Shown: positions 24,071 to 36,340, counted from the stretch's first letter. The stretch is DNA of 64,000 nt from Ziziphus jujuba (GCF_031755915.1 NC_083387.1:21471001-21535000), one strand, 5' to 3'. The notes: generated by a model from the letters alone, not told the origin. Made by a program: numbers and translations.

Positions 24071-27000
24071 CAGGCAAAGAGATGGATTCCTCTAGTTGAT
24101 CTTCCTCTGGCTCAAGAAACTGTGCAAGCTATATTCATACTGGGTGACTCGACAGCTGATGTGGGTACCAATACTTTCTTGCCTGATAGCTAGTAACTGG
24201 AAGGTTTAGTAATGGCCTTAACAGTGCTGATTTTCATGGTTGGTATGATAAAATACCTATTAAGATTGATGTTAAAGGAAAATTCATATTTTGGACTAAG
24301 CTATTGTTCTGGATTTTTAATTTTATGCTCAAATCCATCCATAAGGAAGTTTTAAGAAAACATAGTTAGAATATGATAAAAGTTTTCATAAGGACATCAT
24401 ATTCCTACATTATAAAAGTCAAATGTTGATTTTCTCTGATGTTTTCTGCTCAGCCAAACACTTTGGTTACAAGCGAAGTCCACTACCCTTTCTTTCTCTT
24501 AACAGCACTAAGCTTAAGGAGTGGAGCTTCAGACGTATAAATTTCACCTCTGTAGGATCTGGTCTTTTTGACATAACCGGACAATCCATGGTAAGTCTGT
24601 CCTGTTAGTACTATCTTGATGAAAGGTATTATAGCAGGGATGTTTTTGGATCAATAGGGTGATGATCTTTCTTTTTAACTATATAAACTTCCTCGGTGTT
24701 TGGCCGCATTGACTATAAACTTGCATCCTTTGTAGTCCAAGTATTCTTCTTGTTTTTGTTTCAGCTCATCTTATTGAAGTTTGGAAAATAGAAAATTCCG
24801 TTTGATTCCTCACCATCTAACAACCAAAAGAATGTTGTTCCCTTGGGAGAGCAAATACAGCAATTTTCCTCTGTTAGGGACAATCTTGTGGACACAATGG
24901 GTCCAAAAGCAACCAATAAGTTTCTATCCAAGTGTTAGTTCTTCATCAGCATTGGTAGCCCTGATATTTTAGGGTATTGTTGTCAGGACCCGTCCAGAAT
25001 TCCTTCTCCGGAACCCTAGACAGCCCTGATCCCAGGGAAACCCTACTGGACCCTCCAACGGAAAATTCGGCAGAGCCTCCCCTAAGGGATTTACTTACCA
25101 CAAATTACCTGCACTGAAAACACACTTCTATACTCATCCTTTTATTCCTCCCGCAAACTACAAATTGATTCCACAAATTTCAGCACTTCAAATAACCACA
25201 GCAGCAACCCAGTGCATAAATAATAACCACACGTCCAATACAGTATACAGAGCATTATACAACAAATGTGGAATTTATAAAATGACAGATAAAGAAGCAA
25301 TACAAGATAGAGAGGAAAAAGGGAAGAAATACTTCTTGAACCTTCGACAACGAACTGAGACGTTGGGCTCGCCCTGGACAATCAACGTCTCCAACCTGGA
25401 CCTAGGGGAACGAAATTTAAGAGTGTGAGATGCTAATCATCTCAGTGAGTGACCCTAACTACTGAACACCTTTAGTGATAATAAAATAATATTAATAGCA
25501 ATTAAGGAATAGAACAAATACCAAGAATTAATAAATAATAATAGTAACTGTTGGAAAATACTAATTTCCCTCAAAACTCTCACCAATCGCTCCGTTTGAA
25601 ATGTTCCCTTTTTAAAACCTTTTCGCAAAACCCAATGTACATACCTCCCAAAAACCAAGGGATTAAACCATTTAATAAAACAATAATTAAATAAATACAT
25701 ATCCCAATATATAATTAAAATGTAATAAATTATAGTAAATAATTTTGAACACCTTTGGGGTTTAAAACATTATTTGCAATTTACACCGACGCACCACACC
25801 ATATACCGATGATGCCCTCCGATACCCAGCGTCCCGAGCACCGACTGGCGGGGGGTTAAAGAGAAAAACCTGCAACGGTCACTTCGGCGTCCCGACAGTA
25901 CCGCTGTTGAAACCATCACCCGGCCAAGGAGGGGGGCGGCTGTGCACAACAATAACCTTGCCTGTCCACGATCCAATGGCAACTCACGGGTGAAGTAATA
26001 ACCACGCGCTAAACCACATAATAACCGCGCGCTACCACGTGTCCATACACCATACACCAGAACACCAATACTGTATGAGTGCGTCTAAAAATAAACATTA
26101 TTAACCAGCCGTACCGTTTTTCCAAAATTACCGTGGGAAATACATTAAATTCTCACAATTACCATCCCACATATTTTTATTTAATAACCCGGTACGAAAC
26201 ATTGATAACCAACAAACCACAATTTTCTCGAAGTACAAACCATGATCCACCACGGGATCAATTCTACGACTCACCGGTGCTCCTAGAACAAAATTCACAG
26301 ACAGTCAAATAAATTAATAATTTATTCGGGTAAATAATACCCGGTACCCGGGGGGTCAAACACAAACATTAACCAAAATGATCGAATGATATACCGAATC
26401 GAAGCTCGTGGGACGAGGATCACAAATCCGGTCTCCATCGACCCCAATTCCGCCGGAGGTGGCCGGAATTTGGTCGGGAAGCTTCGGCCGGTTTTCAACT
26501 TGAGGGATCTTTTAAACGGTGGGGATTTTGGGCAATCTAACCCTAGAAATGGACTCAGAGGGGTCGAAAATAGTGGAATAGAGGTGTGGGTCGGGCTGGG
26601 TTGGTCGGAAACGGCGAGAATCGCCGGAAAAATTTCACCTCGCCGCCGCGACTTCGCCTGCCCGATCTGGGCGCGTCCGGCGGCGGATGGCCGGGAGATT
26701 TGGTGGCTGAGGTCCCGAGGTGGTGGGCTTGGACGGTGGCCGGCGCGTGTACGTATGGGTGGCCGGAAAAGTTAAACACGGGAGAGAGAGAGACGGCCGG
26801 TGGGAGAAAAAAAAAAAACTGTGCGTGTTTTGTGTTTTGATGCTCGGGGAAGAAGAAGGAAAAAAAAAAAAGAAAAAAAGAAAAAAAAGAAGGGTGTTTT
26901 CCCACGTGGGGAAAAGAAGAAAAAGAAAAAGAAAAAGAAAAAGAAAAAGAAAAGAAAAGAAAAGAAAATATATAAAAATAATTAAATAATAATATAACAA

Positions 27001-28338
27001 TATTATTATTTAAAATAATTTGATTTTTAACATGGTTGACATGTGGCATTTCATCATGGTGACACATAGTCACCTTCATTAAGTCACACGTGGCACATCG
27101 TTACGTGTTTAAAAATAATATTAAAATAATACGGTATTTGAAAAACTTTACAGGTCCATAACTTTCAAACCACATGTCCAAATCGGATGTGCCGCTAGTC
27201 TACGGACTCGTATCGACGAGCACTTCACAACCATGCATGAGTCAACGCTCAACCTTGCATGAGTAAAAAGTCAACCCCGGCAAACCTTGGACAGTTTGGA
27301 CCTCAACTTGTTTTGCTCATAACTTTCAAACCGTAGCTCCGTTTTCAACGTGCTACCAGTGTACGAACTTGTGCCAATGTGTACTTCGTAACGGTACCCC
27401 AGTCAACCTAAAATTCCAACCGGGTCAAAAAGTCAACTTTTGACCCTTTCGATCAACGGTCAAAGGTCAACCTCGGTCAACGTGCAAAAATTCCGACATG
27501 GTTCGGGACGGGGTGTTACATTGCAGTTCAAGAAGTTCCATATCCAAGAAAGATTTCTTATACAGTTTGGGAATTGCTTATGAAAATCACTTAAAGGTAA
27601 AATCTCATTTCATTATTCACCTTGGTTTTAGGTGAGCTTCCTTTGAAGTTGCTTCCAAAGATGGAAGATTGAAGCTTGAGATTAACTCACTGTTTACACA
27701 GCAGAGTTTGCTGAATTTTGGAGCAAGGAAGTTTGGGATTATTGGTGTTCTAGCAACTGGATGCTGTCAATCTTAAAATGCTTCAAATATCACTGAAAGG
27801 CTGTTTGGAGGAGTTGAACGACCTTGCAAGAGCTTTTCATCCAATATTGGATGCCATCTTGAGAAACTCAGCTCAGAAAATGAGTGCATGAACTACTCAT
27901 ATGGAAATTCATATGAAATGACAATCAATGTTATAGAGACCCTCTACCATACAATAAGTAGTTTCCACCTTTAACGAAAAATATTACTGGTATTTGCTTT
28001 CTCAATTTAATTATTCCTTTGAAAGAGAACGGCATATGAAAAATGCTTAACCAGTTCTGTCATAATGTATAACAGAATATAAGAATCTAACAATCTTTGA
28101 ATACAGTTTATCGTTTTTCAGAACTTGAAGAGGTGAAAGCTGCATGTTGTGGAGCAGGAAAGTTGAATGGAGAATCCATTAGTAAACCAGAATGTAACCT
28201 TTGCTTGAAAAGAAATACCTGTTCTGGGATTTATTTCACCCCACACAGGCTGCTTCTGAGATGGCAGCTTTGACTCTCTATGTTGGTTCACCAAAGTTTG
28301 TAGCTCCTTTTAACTTCTCTCAGTTGGTTGATGCTTAA
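24071..28338 (+). pseudogene. Dead tandem copy of the GDSL esterase, split by an LTR
   Basis: All five exons of the neighbouring gene can be aligned: 24071-24238, 24454-24590, 24765-24980 continuing at 27521-27596, about 27705-27956, and 28122-28338. Splice sites around exons 2 and 3 are still recognisable. Damage: the start codon is lost; exon 1 has an in-frame stop and lacks ~57 bp after block I; exon 3 has a stop at 24789-24791 and is interrupted by a 2.5-kb LTR-like element (24981-27520); exon 4 has a stop and frameshift; exon 5 has small deletions. Block I (GDSTADVG) and the C-terminal CCGAGKLNGE remain readable. The break inside exon 3 lies at the same aligned site that is continuous in the intact gene, so the insertion postdates the duplication. 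No product is expected. Confidence 0.93.
24981..27520 (-). mobile_element. Solo-LTR-like element, copy 1 (inserted in the GDSL pseudogene)
   Basis: On the minus strand it starts TGTAACACCCCGTCCCGAAC and ends GGACGGGTCCTGACA. It therefore has TG..CA termini like an LTR but no internal gag or pol, primer-binding site or second LTR. Flanks are TTGT (24977-24980) and TTGC (27521-27524), a 4-bp target duplication with one mismatch. It has a GC-rich middle (about 26,390-26,780), a G-box palindrome CCCACGTGGG (26901-26910), purine-rich tracts, and a 7-bp-stem hairpin at 25426-25444. The same features occur in copy 2 (42121-45082). Best reading: a solo LTR, or a large non-autonomous LTR unit, of a Ty3-like family. 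Open frames inside (up to 174 codons) are low-complexity and not genes. Confidence 0.8.
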
Positions 28339-28810
28339 TAGACTCAAAGATGGACAGCTTGGCTTACTCCTATAATTAGCTGTATCCTATAAGCAACTCT
28401 TGGATGTATCTTTAATTTTTGTTTTTTATTTTTGTAATAGGTTTAGTCAATAACAAAAATCATAAGCTCATTATGATCGTAATGAAATAATCAAGTTGCA
28501 GGAATTTAGTTTTTAGCCTCTTTTTGTTGTGCACCGCTGTGTCATGTTATGAAGATTTAGTAATTCGACTTCCTGGAACCATAAGGCAATCAAATTTCAG
28601 ATTTGAAACTAAATTTAGCATTAGAACTTTAGCATGGACAGATTTGATATATTAGTGAACCGATATCAAATCCTTAGTTAATATGCTCTAAATCCACATT
28701 GTTAGATAAGGAACTTGCAAACCAATTGATTAGTGATCAAATATTTCAGATACTATATATATGTATATCTATATTTTCTTTTAGACTACTAGAAAGTTGG
28801 CAGAGAATGT
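28339..28810. other. Convergent 3' spacer
   Basis: It lies between the end of the GDSL pseudogene (+) and the stop codon of the USP/kinase gene (-). It likely holds the 3' UTR of the kinase. No other feature is seen. Confidence 0.5.
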
Positions 28811-30680
28811 CTAGAGATTATCAATAAGTACATCTTCACTATTGACTGACTCATCCTGTCTCAACGGCTCTGTTTCACCTATGGAAGTGGTCCCTTTCAA
28901 GAACTCATCCCTTACCCTCTGCATCTTTATCCAGTAGTCTGGCTCTTCAAATAACCTTAATATCTGCACAAACAGAAGGAAAGTGAGCGGCCTGTCTATT
29001 GTAAGAATTCGGCATGCTCATCAAACATAATTTCATCTCAAAGAAGCCTGCAAAGATTCAAATTATTGGTTTTTGGACTTTGTAGGTAAGAGAAGTGTAT
29101 TTTCTCTAGTGGTACTTGGACTTTTTATTAGTATTTGGTATTAACAGGAAGGGCAAGAAAAAGTGTATGCCAATTTATTAGTGCAACAACTGAGATAAGT
29201 TAAAAACTAAACAATGTAGTTTACTGTTTTTATAGTTGGTCTTTTAGAAGACGAATGCACGAGGCAGAGGCGCGATGCTATCATCATTATTTCCATCTCT
29301 TCCTTATTGTAGTCTCCATTCAGGTAAGGATCAATCAGACGTTTGAATAGGCCGTAACTCAGCAAGGACCTTGCCTGTAAAGTCAATGAACAAAGAGTTC
29401 ATAAGGAAAGAAATAACTTTCTAAGAATTACTTCAAAGCCAAATGGTTTCTACCCAAAGTACTAAGCTTTCATGAATTGCCTGGTCTGTTTTCACAGCCT
29501 CCTTGCCAGTGATGAGTTCTAAGAGAACAACTCCATATGAGTATACATCGATCTTTTCATCAACCTCACCGTACATCATGTACTCTGGAGCTAAGTATCC
29601 AAATGTCCCAACCACAGTAAATGGCTTTGCATTTTCTGAAGCTTGCTGAGATTGATGAAGTAACATTGCCGCTCCAAAATCTGACAGCTGAAAGATAAAA
29701 ACCGAAATGTTTTAGAAATGTGTAAGCTCACAACAAAAATGGAACTTGATTCAGATTAGGCAACAAATTAAGAAAAAAATAAGAAGTAACAAAGTCCATC
29801 CAACTTACTTGTGGTTGGAAACTGTCAGAGAGGAGAATATTAGATGACTTCACGTCTCTATGAACGACTGGAGGGTTGCAAGAATGATGGAGGTAGTCAA
29901 GAGCCTTGGCCACACCAATTGCTACTCTCATTCTCTCCCTCCATTTTAGGTGTCTCAGATTCTGTCTCAAACTTCCTCTAAGAAGATTATATACAATTGC
30001 CTGCATTTCTCTGCTATTGCAGTACCCAATCACCTCAACTATGTTCTCATGTTTTATACTCGACAACAAATCTACCTCCCGGAGAAGATCCTCTACCGCA
30101 TGGTACGATGTTTTGAGGACTTTCACAGCTGCTGCTTTGCCATCTTCGAAGACTGCTCGGTATACATTGCTATGTCCACCCTCTCCAATGAGTACTACAG
30201 GGCTGAAATTGTTTGTTGCCCAACGAATCTCTTCCATCGTGAAATGTCTGCTTGATCCTTCTGATTCCAGGAGTGCCAATCTCTTAGACAATTTCTGTTT
30301 CATCATCAAGTTGGGAACCTGAGCTGTCTTACTTGCACCGAATAGTACTGGTTTATTAGTTTGCTGTATCGAAGACGATGTTGAGGAATATGGAACTGTC
30401 AAGGACTTTTGTAACCGAGAATTGTGAACTGACTGAGGAACCCTGTTGTAACATGAAGATGAGAATGATGATTGAAGGACTGCCCTTTTGGAACCACCCT
30501 GTTGGGAAGTTCCCTGGCTCTTGATTATGATTCTTCCAGCATTGTTCATAACCAGAAGAGTACATGTGGGAGGTAAACCTTTCAGACAATAATTTACGGC
30601 TGAATAATTGAGCCTGCAGTTCATATAACACACATTTTGAACAGATTAGAAAGAAAATATGTATATATACATAAAAGTGC

Positions 30681-30722
<42 letters not shown>

Positions 30723-31190
30723 TGAGGTATGCAGAATTTTCATACCCTGAAAGGCTGGATCCAAGTGCAAGTATTGAGGCATAACTAAGCCTCACTTGAT
30801 GGGTTAATACAGTAATGTATGACTCTCCATTGCAGACTTTAACTTGGAAATCAACCTGCAAAAGAAAGACATTTTGAAGCTTTTCATTGTATTCTGATAT
30901 ACAAAATTAATTCCTACTAACTGCAATAAGGTAGAAAATTTGTCTGCCTTCTTGGACTTGCAGAGGTCTTCATGTATATGAAAAGTGTTAGGATCAAAAG
31001 CATCATCTTCTTTCTGAACATGAATAACCAGCACATTATCCTCTGGTTTAACAACCGCAGCTAGTAGTTTAAGTAGTATTTCTCGGCTGCTGTTATCCGA
31101 TTTCAATCCGAAGATAATGTTTCTGTTTTTCACTTTCTTGGACCTGAATGATAGCATTTGGAGATCAATGCTTGAACTTCTAACCATCAT
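28811..31190 (-). CDS. Receptor-like cytoplasmic kinase (RLCK-VI type) with USP-like N-terminus
   Basis: Six exons on the minus strand: 31190-30918, 30855-30746, 30613-29809, 29687-29454, 29374-29225 and 28963-28811. The total is 1725 nt, 574 residues. Residues 1-160 form a universal-stress-protein-like alpha/beta region ([16 protein letters not shown] ... [12 protein letters not shown]). A Ser/Gln-rich linker follows, then a full Ser/Thr kinase domain from about 252: P-loop GEGGHSNVY (271-279), catalytic Lys292 in [16 protein letters not shown] with Asp381, DFG with Asp399, and [10 protein letters not shown]. There is no signal peptide or membrane span, so the protein is probably cytosolic or membrane-associated. 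Members of this group include ROP-GTPase-binding kinases and USP-kinases; the partner is not readable here. The least certain junction is the exon-1 donor at TTA|GTAGGA. The ATG chosen is the first in frame, with a second ATG immediately after. Confidence 0.9.
30688..30720. repeat. (AT)n microsatellite in kinase intron 2
   Basis: A long run of alternating A and T sits between the second and third coding exons of the USP/kinase gene. It is likely to be length-polymorphic. Confidence 0.9.
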
Positions 31191-33320
31191 AACCAAAAAT
31201 GTCAATGGATGTTTAGGACACCAATCTCGTTGCAGAACTAAAAGAATGTCGTCTTTTTTTTTTTATTATTTTTATTATTTTTTATTTTTTTTAAAATTTC
31301 AACTCTGTACCAAGTCCCAACCATGATGTTGAAAAATGAACTGAAAGTACATCTGTTTTCATGATGTGATTTGGTATGGTGTGGACCATGTTTTTATGAA
31401 GTATACCAGTTTATGGGTTGAAGAATTTACTGATTGTTGGTAGATAATTATGGCAAATCTAACCAGTTTTTTAAGTGCAGCCAACCCAATAAAGCCGAAA
31501 TAAAAGTTCCATTATTTTTATGTACTCCTATTCATCAACAGATGGATCTAGTTGGATCAAAATTTAAACCCCAAAAATAAAGGTTTTAATTTCATGATTT
31601 GACAAAAATCTCACAATTTTAAAACCATAGCTTGCAGCACTATATATATGCTCTCAAGTATTGTTCTTGTTCTATATTTGAATTTTAAGCTAAATCCAAT
31701 TCCAAAGTTTTCTAAGATTCCGCTATTAGTGTGTTCGCCCGAATCAAAGGATCATGAATTCTTTTTTTTGGTAAATAAGGATCATGAAATTAGGTAAACG
31801 GTTAAATATTTGCTTTTGGTTAAAAAAATTTCCGTTATTAGTTTATTAAAGGAAAAAGGGAAAGACAGGAAAGAAAAAAGTGAAATTTTCCGATACCGTT
31901 TGAAGGCTCTGATTTCTGATTAACCCCATCAATATTTTGGGAATTTTAAATGTTTATGGAACTGTAGTGAATTATTTTTATGGTGCAAAATGAACTTCTC
32001 CCCCAATAAAATGGTACTCGATATATATATATATATATATAAGAGGTATTGCGCTATCAAGAGGATCAGGTTTATATAGAATAGGACTCTATTCATATGT
32101 AACACATGTGAGATTTAATAAAACAATATAGAACCTAACCTCAAATTCTCCCATTTTCTTCACCAAATTGCTCAGATCCTCCATTTTTTCCCTCCAAAAA
32201 ATCCTTACCCCTACTCGGAACACTTTTCTTTCCTGATTTCTCATGAAACTTGGACCTCCTCAATTTTTTTAATAACGTGGTAGCTTTATAAATAGTCTTC
32301 TTTCCTCTCTTATTATATTTGCATATATATAGCTCATAGATAAGATACAATACCATCATCTCCATCTTATGATTTTTCTCTCATTTTTTTGTCTGTGTAT
32401 ATATAAAATTTTCAATTAAAAAAAAAAAAAAAAAACTGAGAAAGAGAAGGCCATGATAGGTGATTTTATTTAATACATGTCTACTCATCCATTGTCTCCA
32501 TTGATATATTTAGCAAGGATTGTGTGAAAAATATGGAGGATTTGATGGAAAAGAAGATAAGGGTTTTAGTCCCGTGAGAAAAAAAAAAACTGGAGAATTT
32601 GAGGTTAAGTTTTGATAGGGATATGAATCAAAACTCACGTCTATTGCACATGAATAGAGTTACGAGTATGAATAAAGTTTTGATTTATGTGGTTTTTAAT
32701 GATATTAACCGTTAAATTGAATAAATTAGAAAATAAATGGTTACTATTAAAAATCAAATATAAATAAGTGCCTAAAAAGGAAAAGGATCTTTGTCCTCAC
32801 TTCCATTAGGCCAAATAACATTTTGGGAGAGCCAATTTTGCTATAAAGTGGACAGACCCACTCCATCAAAACTAGGGCATTGTTTGTTTTTTCTTTTATT
32901 TTTATTATTTTTTTTTATGTTTTCCGTGGGACATTTTAACAAGCCCATTATAAATACGCGCTGGAGCTCAGTGAGGAAAAAACTCTCCATAAACATTGAT
33001 GCATAAAAAACTGCCAATTATTTAAGTACAGGAATGCAAATATTATCTGCAACTTCAATAATTTAGTTTTTGGAATGGAGCAAAATGATCTTCTTTATAA
33101 TCTCAGAAGACAGTTCTAATTTCATCCTTTAATTATTATCCTCTCTTAGAGATTGCTGTTCAAAAGCCAAGTGAAAGAACCACAAATAAATATTTATATA
33201 TATCTCAATGAAAAAATCCATGAATTTAAGAAAACCTAAACAAAACAAACACCGAACTCAAAAACCCACATAGAATAAATCAGACAAAAAAAGAAAAAAA
33301 AAAAAAAATCAACACGCGAT
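31191..33320. other. Intergenic between kinase and SMT2
   Basis: No gene is seen. It contains the 5' flank of the kinase gene (31,191 to about 31,500), an (AT)n run near 32,022-32,040, an inverted-repeat element (about 32,085-32,660), and the 3' flank of SMT2 (about 33,000-33,320). Confidence 0.55.
32085..32660. mobile_element. MITE/foldback element with ~70-bp inverted ends
   Basis: The left end (about 32085-32155) has CTCTATTCATATG, then GTGAG, then AACCTCAAATTCTCC. The right end (about 32591-32660) gives the same order in reverse complement (CTCTATTCATGTG, GTGAG, AACCTCAAATTCTCC). Weaker symmetry continues inward through CCTCCAT blocks. There is no coding potential and no clear target duplication, so the exact borders are uncertain. 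Confidence 0.55.
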
Positions 33321-34409
33321 CTAAGAAGATTTCACGGACTCAGGTTTTCTGCAAAGAATCATATACATGGGAGTGAAAATCTCAGTCTCTCCACCTTCAG
33401 TCAGATATACAGCAGTCTTGCATAGCATTTCATGCACATCCACTGTTCCTTGCGGTGCAATTCCAATCCAAGACAATACACTTACCAAAATGTGGTTCCT
33501 CCAATATGCCACCTTCCCCATCTTCAACCTCGACCACCAGGGCTTCGCCGGAGGCTTTGCCAAGTCCTTCTCCTTCACCACCTCGAACCCAACTTTCCTC
33601 GCGATCTCCGCGATGTCTCGGTAGCTTCTGAGGCCAGGCAATGCATCTCCTCTCTCTATTCCCTGTACGATCTCTACATGATCCGCATCTCCATTGTCAT
33701 ACAACTCCGTCGTAACCCATTCGTACGACACGTACATCCCTCCAGGCTCCAAAACCCTAAAGATTTCAGCATATACCTCCTCCAGCTTAGGAGCGTGGCA
33801 AGTGGCCTCTATCGAATACGCCGCGTCGAAGCTGTCGTTGTCGAACGGCATGCTCAGAAAGTTCCCTGTGATGACCTGGCAGAGGCCATCGAGACCGGCT
33901 TTCTTGTTGTGGATTCGAGCCCTTTTTACTTGATACTCGTTGATAGTGATACCGACCACATTCGCGCCGGAGTGGGCCGCGATGGCCCGCATTGGCCCAC
34001 CGACACCGCAACCGGCATCGAGGACTCGATCCCCTGGTTTGGATCCCAGAAGATCGACGACCATCTCTTCGTGGAGGCGGGTGGCTTCGCGGTGCGATTT
34101 GCCGGGGATAGAGGGGGAGAAGTGAAAGGATTGGCCCCAGCCCCATTCATAAATATCGGTGACTAGGTTGTAGAAGGTGTCGACGAAGGCGGGGACTTTG
34201 TCTTCGGCTGTTTCGAGGATCTCCTTGGGACGGCGGAAGAAGGAGGAGTACTGGTTGTAATTGTCGAGGACTTTTTCAGCCGAGATGGAGCCGCTCGAGA
34301 GATGCACGGCGTGCTTCCCTTTCTGTTCGGCTGAGCCGAGGACGAATAGGAACCAGTAGAGTCCGACTCCGATGAGTGAAGCCGTGAAAAACAGAGTGTA
34401 AGAATCCAT
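33321..34409 (-). CDS. SMT2: 24-methylenesterol C-methyltransferase (sterol methyltransferase 2)
   Basis: A single uninterrupted 362-residue frame. Plant SMT2/SMT3 genes are typically intronless, which fits. A hydrophobic N-terminal segment (about 5-25) anchors it in the ER membrane. The sterol-binding region YEWGWGQSFHFS is at 87-98. SAM-binding motif I is VLDAGCGVGGP at 129-139, with later SMT motifs including YSIEATCHAP and YEWV. The enzyme adds the second methyl group to the sterol side chain (24-methylenelophenol to 24-ethylidenelophenol), steering carbon toward sitosterol and stigmasterol rather than campesterol, and so influencing growth and brassinosteroid precursors. The first ATG begins the conserved MDSxTLFFT N-terminus. 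The coding region is much more GC-rich than its flanks, which creates long antisense open frames that I ignore. Confidence 0.97.
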   Translation of the reverse strand: MDSYTLFFTASLIGVGLYWFLFVLGSAEQKGKHAVHLSSGSISAEKVLDNYNQYSSFFRRPKEILETAEDKVPAFVDTFYNLVTDIYEWGWGQSFHFSPSIPGKSHREATRLHEEMVVDLLGSKPGDRVLDAGCGVGGPMRAIAAHSGANVVGITINEYQVKRARIHNKKAGLDGLCQVITGNFLSMPFDNDSFDAAYSIEATCHAPKLEEVYAEIFRVLEPGGMYVSYEWVTTELYDNGDADHVEIVQGIERGDALPGLRSYRDIAEIARKVGFEVVKEKDLAKPPAKPWWSRLKMGKVAYWRNHILVSVLSWIGIAPQGTVDVHEMLCKTAVYLTEGGETEIFTPMYMILCRKPESVKSS

Positions 34410-36340
34410 TGGAAGACGATGATAAGAGTGCCTATGAGAGTGTCGAAGAGAGAGATGCTAGGTGAGAGCACTGAAACTGTTATCTGGTCAAAAGTTTTTA
34501 CGTGATTGTAGTTATCCAATAGGAAAAAGTAAAAGGAATTCGGTTTTGTAGTTATCAAATAGGAAAAGTAAAAGAGGAATTCGGCTATTTGAAATATAAT
34601 ATATATCAAAATTCTATATACATATAATAATATTTCGGTCTAGATAACATTCAACTCCAGCAAAACCTTGTCTGAGCCGACTGAACTTACTTGAGGGGCA
34701 AGAAAGTAAATATATTGATGTGAGTAGGAAAAATATCAAAATTTGTAATATTTAGAATATTTAAAAGAGGTTAAACCAAAATAATTTAATGTTTTAACTT
34801 TTTTTTTTTTTTGGTTACATATAATTAAATGATAACTTTTTGTTCGGCTAGATACTTGTTTGTGATCAAAATGAAGCTATCTTACAGACATTTTTAAGTC
34901 ATTTCCAATTTTATGTTTCTCATTTTTTTTTCTTAATTTTCTAGTTTGTTTAACAAATTTCTAGCTAGGAAGGAATTTTTTTGTGTCTCCCTACAACACT
35001 ACAAATAAATCATATGTAAGCTATGGAACAATAACAAAGATATCAATTTTAAATAGTCTAATGATAATGATAAGTCCTTTGCATCCACGTCATGAGATTG
35101 TGGGTTGAAGATTTAACATGAAATATATTTTTATCTTATTTATCAAATTTCATTTGTGTGTTTTTTTTTTTTTTGGTAACAATATATTTTGTATATTCAA
35201 ATGTATTATTAGCAACATCAATGTTGATTTATTTTTTTTAAAAAAATGTTATTTTAAAATATAAAAGAACTGAGAAAGAAAAGCTGAAGGAGAATTTATT
35301 ATTTTCATGATAAAATAGATTTTAAGCGATTTTCATATGTATTCTTAAGTTTCTTCCTATTGAACTTTTGTTAAAATATTATTTCTAGCTAATAAAATAG
35401 CTATCTTAAGGGAAATAAGTGATAGTTTATAAATATTATTTTATTAATATAATGGTTTTTTTTTTGTTTTTTTGGGGTTATTATGGATTAAAGGAGGGTT
35501 ATTAAGGGCAAAATCTAACATTTTTAAAGTCAAACTGGTCAAACAGTTAGATTTAACACCGTCATGGTCATGGTCAGGAGTAAAATTGATTGTTTTTCAA
35601 AATCATGATAGCAACATGCATATTACCTCAAACCTAAAGCTACCCAAAAGAATATTCCCGTTAATTATTAATTTATCGATTATTTAATAACTGTTTTGAT
35701 TGATAAATTTTATGGTCTCAACATTATTAATCTATAGAGGTTATACTATATTTTAATTGTAACTGTAGTTAGTAACTAGCAAACATAAGGTGCCAAATGG
35801 TAATTATTAGATAATAAACAAAAATTGTGATATCTAAAGTGTAAAGTCTACATCGCGCTTACCGGTAAATATGCAATTGTATGTAAGGGTTACAACCCAC
35901 AAAACGATTTGGTTAATATTTTTGCGATCAACCAACCACCAATGTGGAGTCATTTTAATGGGCTCCTCATCTTACCCTCACTGACTGCATTCATTCGGGC
36001 ATTCCACAACCACATTTATTCGTCGTTCAATAACAACTAAAAAGAGTTCACTTATTTAACTGAAACTATTAAATGAAATCTTCCTGGTTCCCCTTAAAAC
36101 AACTATAGCTTTTTGATGGTTTCATCCAATAATAATAATAATAATAAATAAATAAATAAAAAGAACCAGCTTTTGGATGGGTTGATTAAATGGGCATCGG
36201 CACCTTTCTTACTCTTTAATCGGCATTACTGAATAGCATCAAAGCAAATACATTGACAAAATGGAAAAGGGGGAATTTTTTAGCCAGAGACTTGATCGAA
36301 CTAGAGCCTGCATTGAACCAGACTGAACTTCTACACCGCA
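34410..36340. other. Upstream region of SMT2 and intergenic DNA
   Basis: About 34,410-34,700 should hold the SMT2 5' UTR and promoter, read leftward. A TATA-rich stretch lies at about 34,598-34,625, but no single box stands out. The rest is AT-rich with homopolymer runs and an (ATA)n/(AATA)n run at about 36,130-36,160. No gene is recognised. Confidence 0.5.

Noticed and set aside
26386..27079. Several overlapping frames (up to 174 codons) in the GC-rich part of LTR copy 1
   Set aside because: They are composed of Ser/Phe, Pro or Lys runs from purine/pyrimidine tracts; frames are not kept in copy 2.
33432..34166. 244-codon open frame antisense to SMT2
   Set aside because: It is the shadow of the GC-rich SMT2 coding region and shows no domain of its own.
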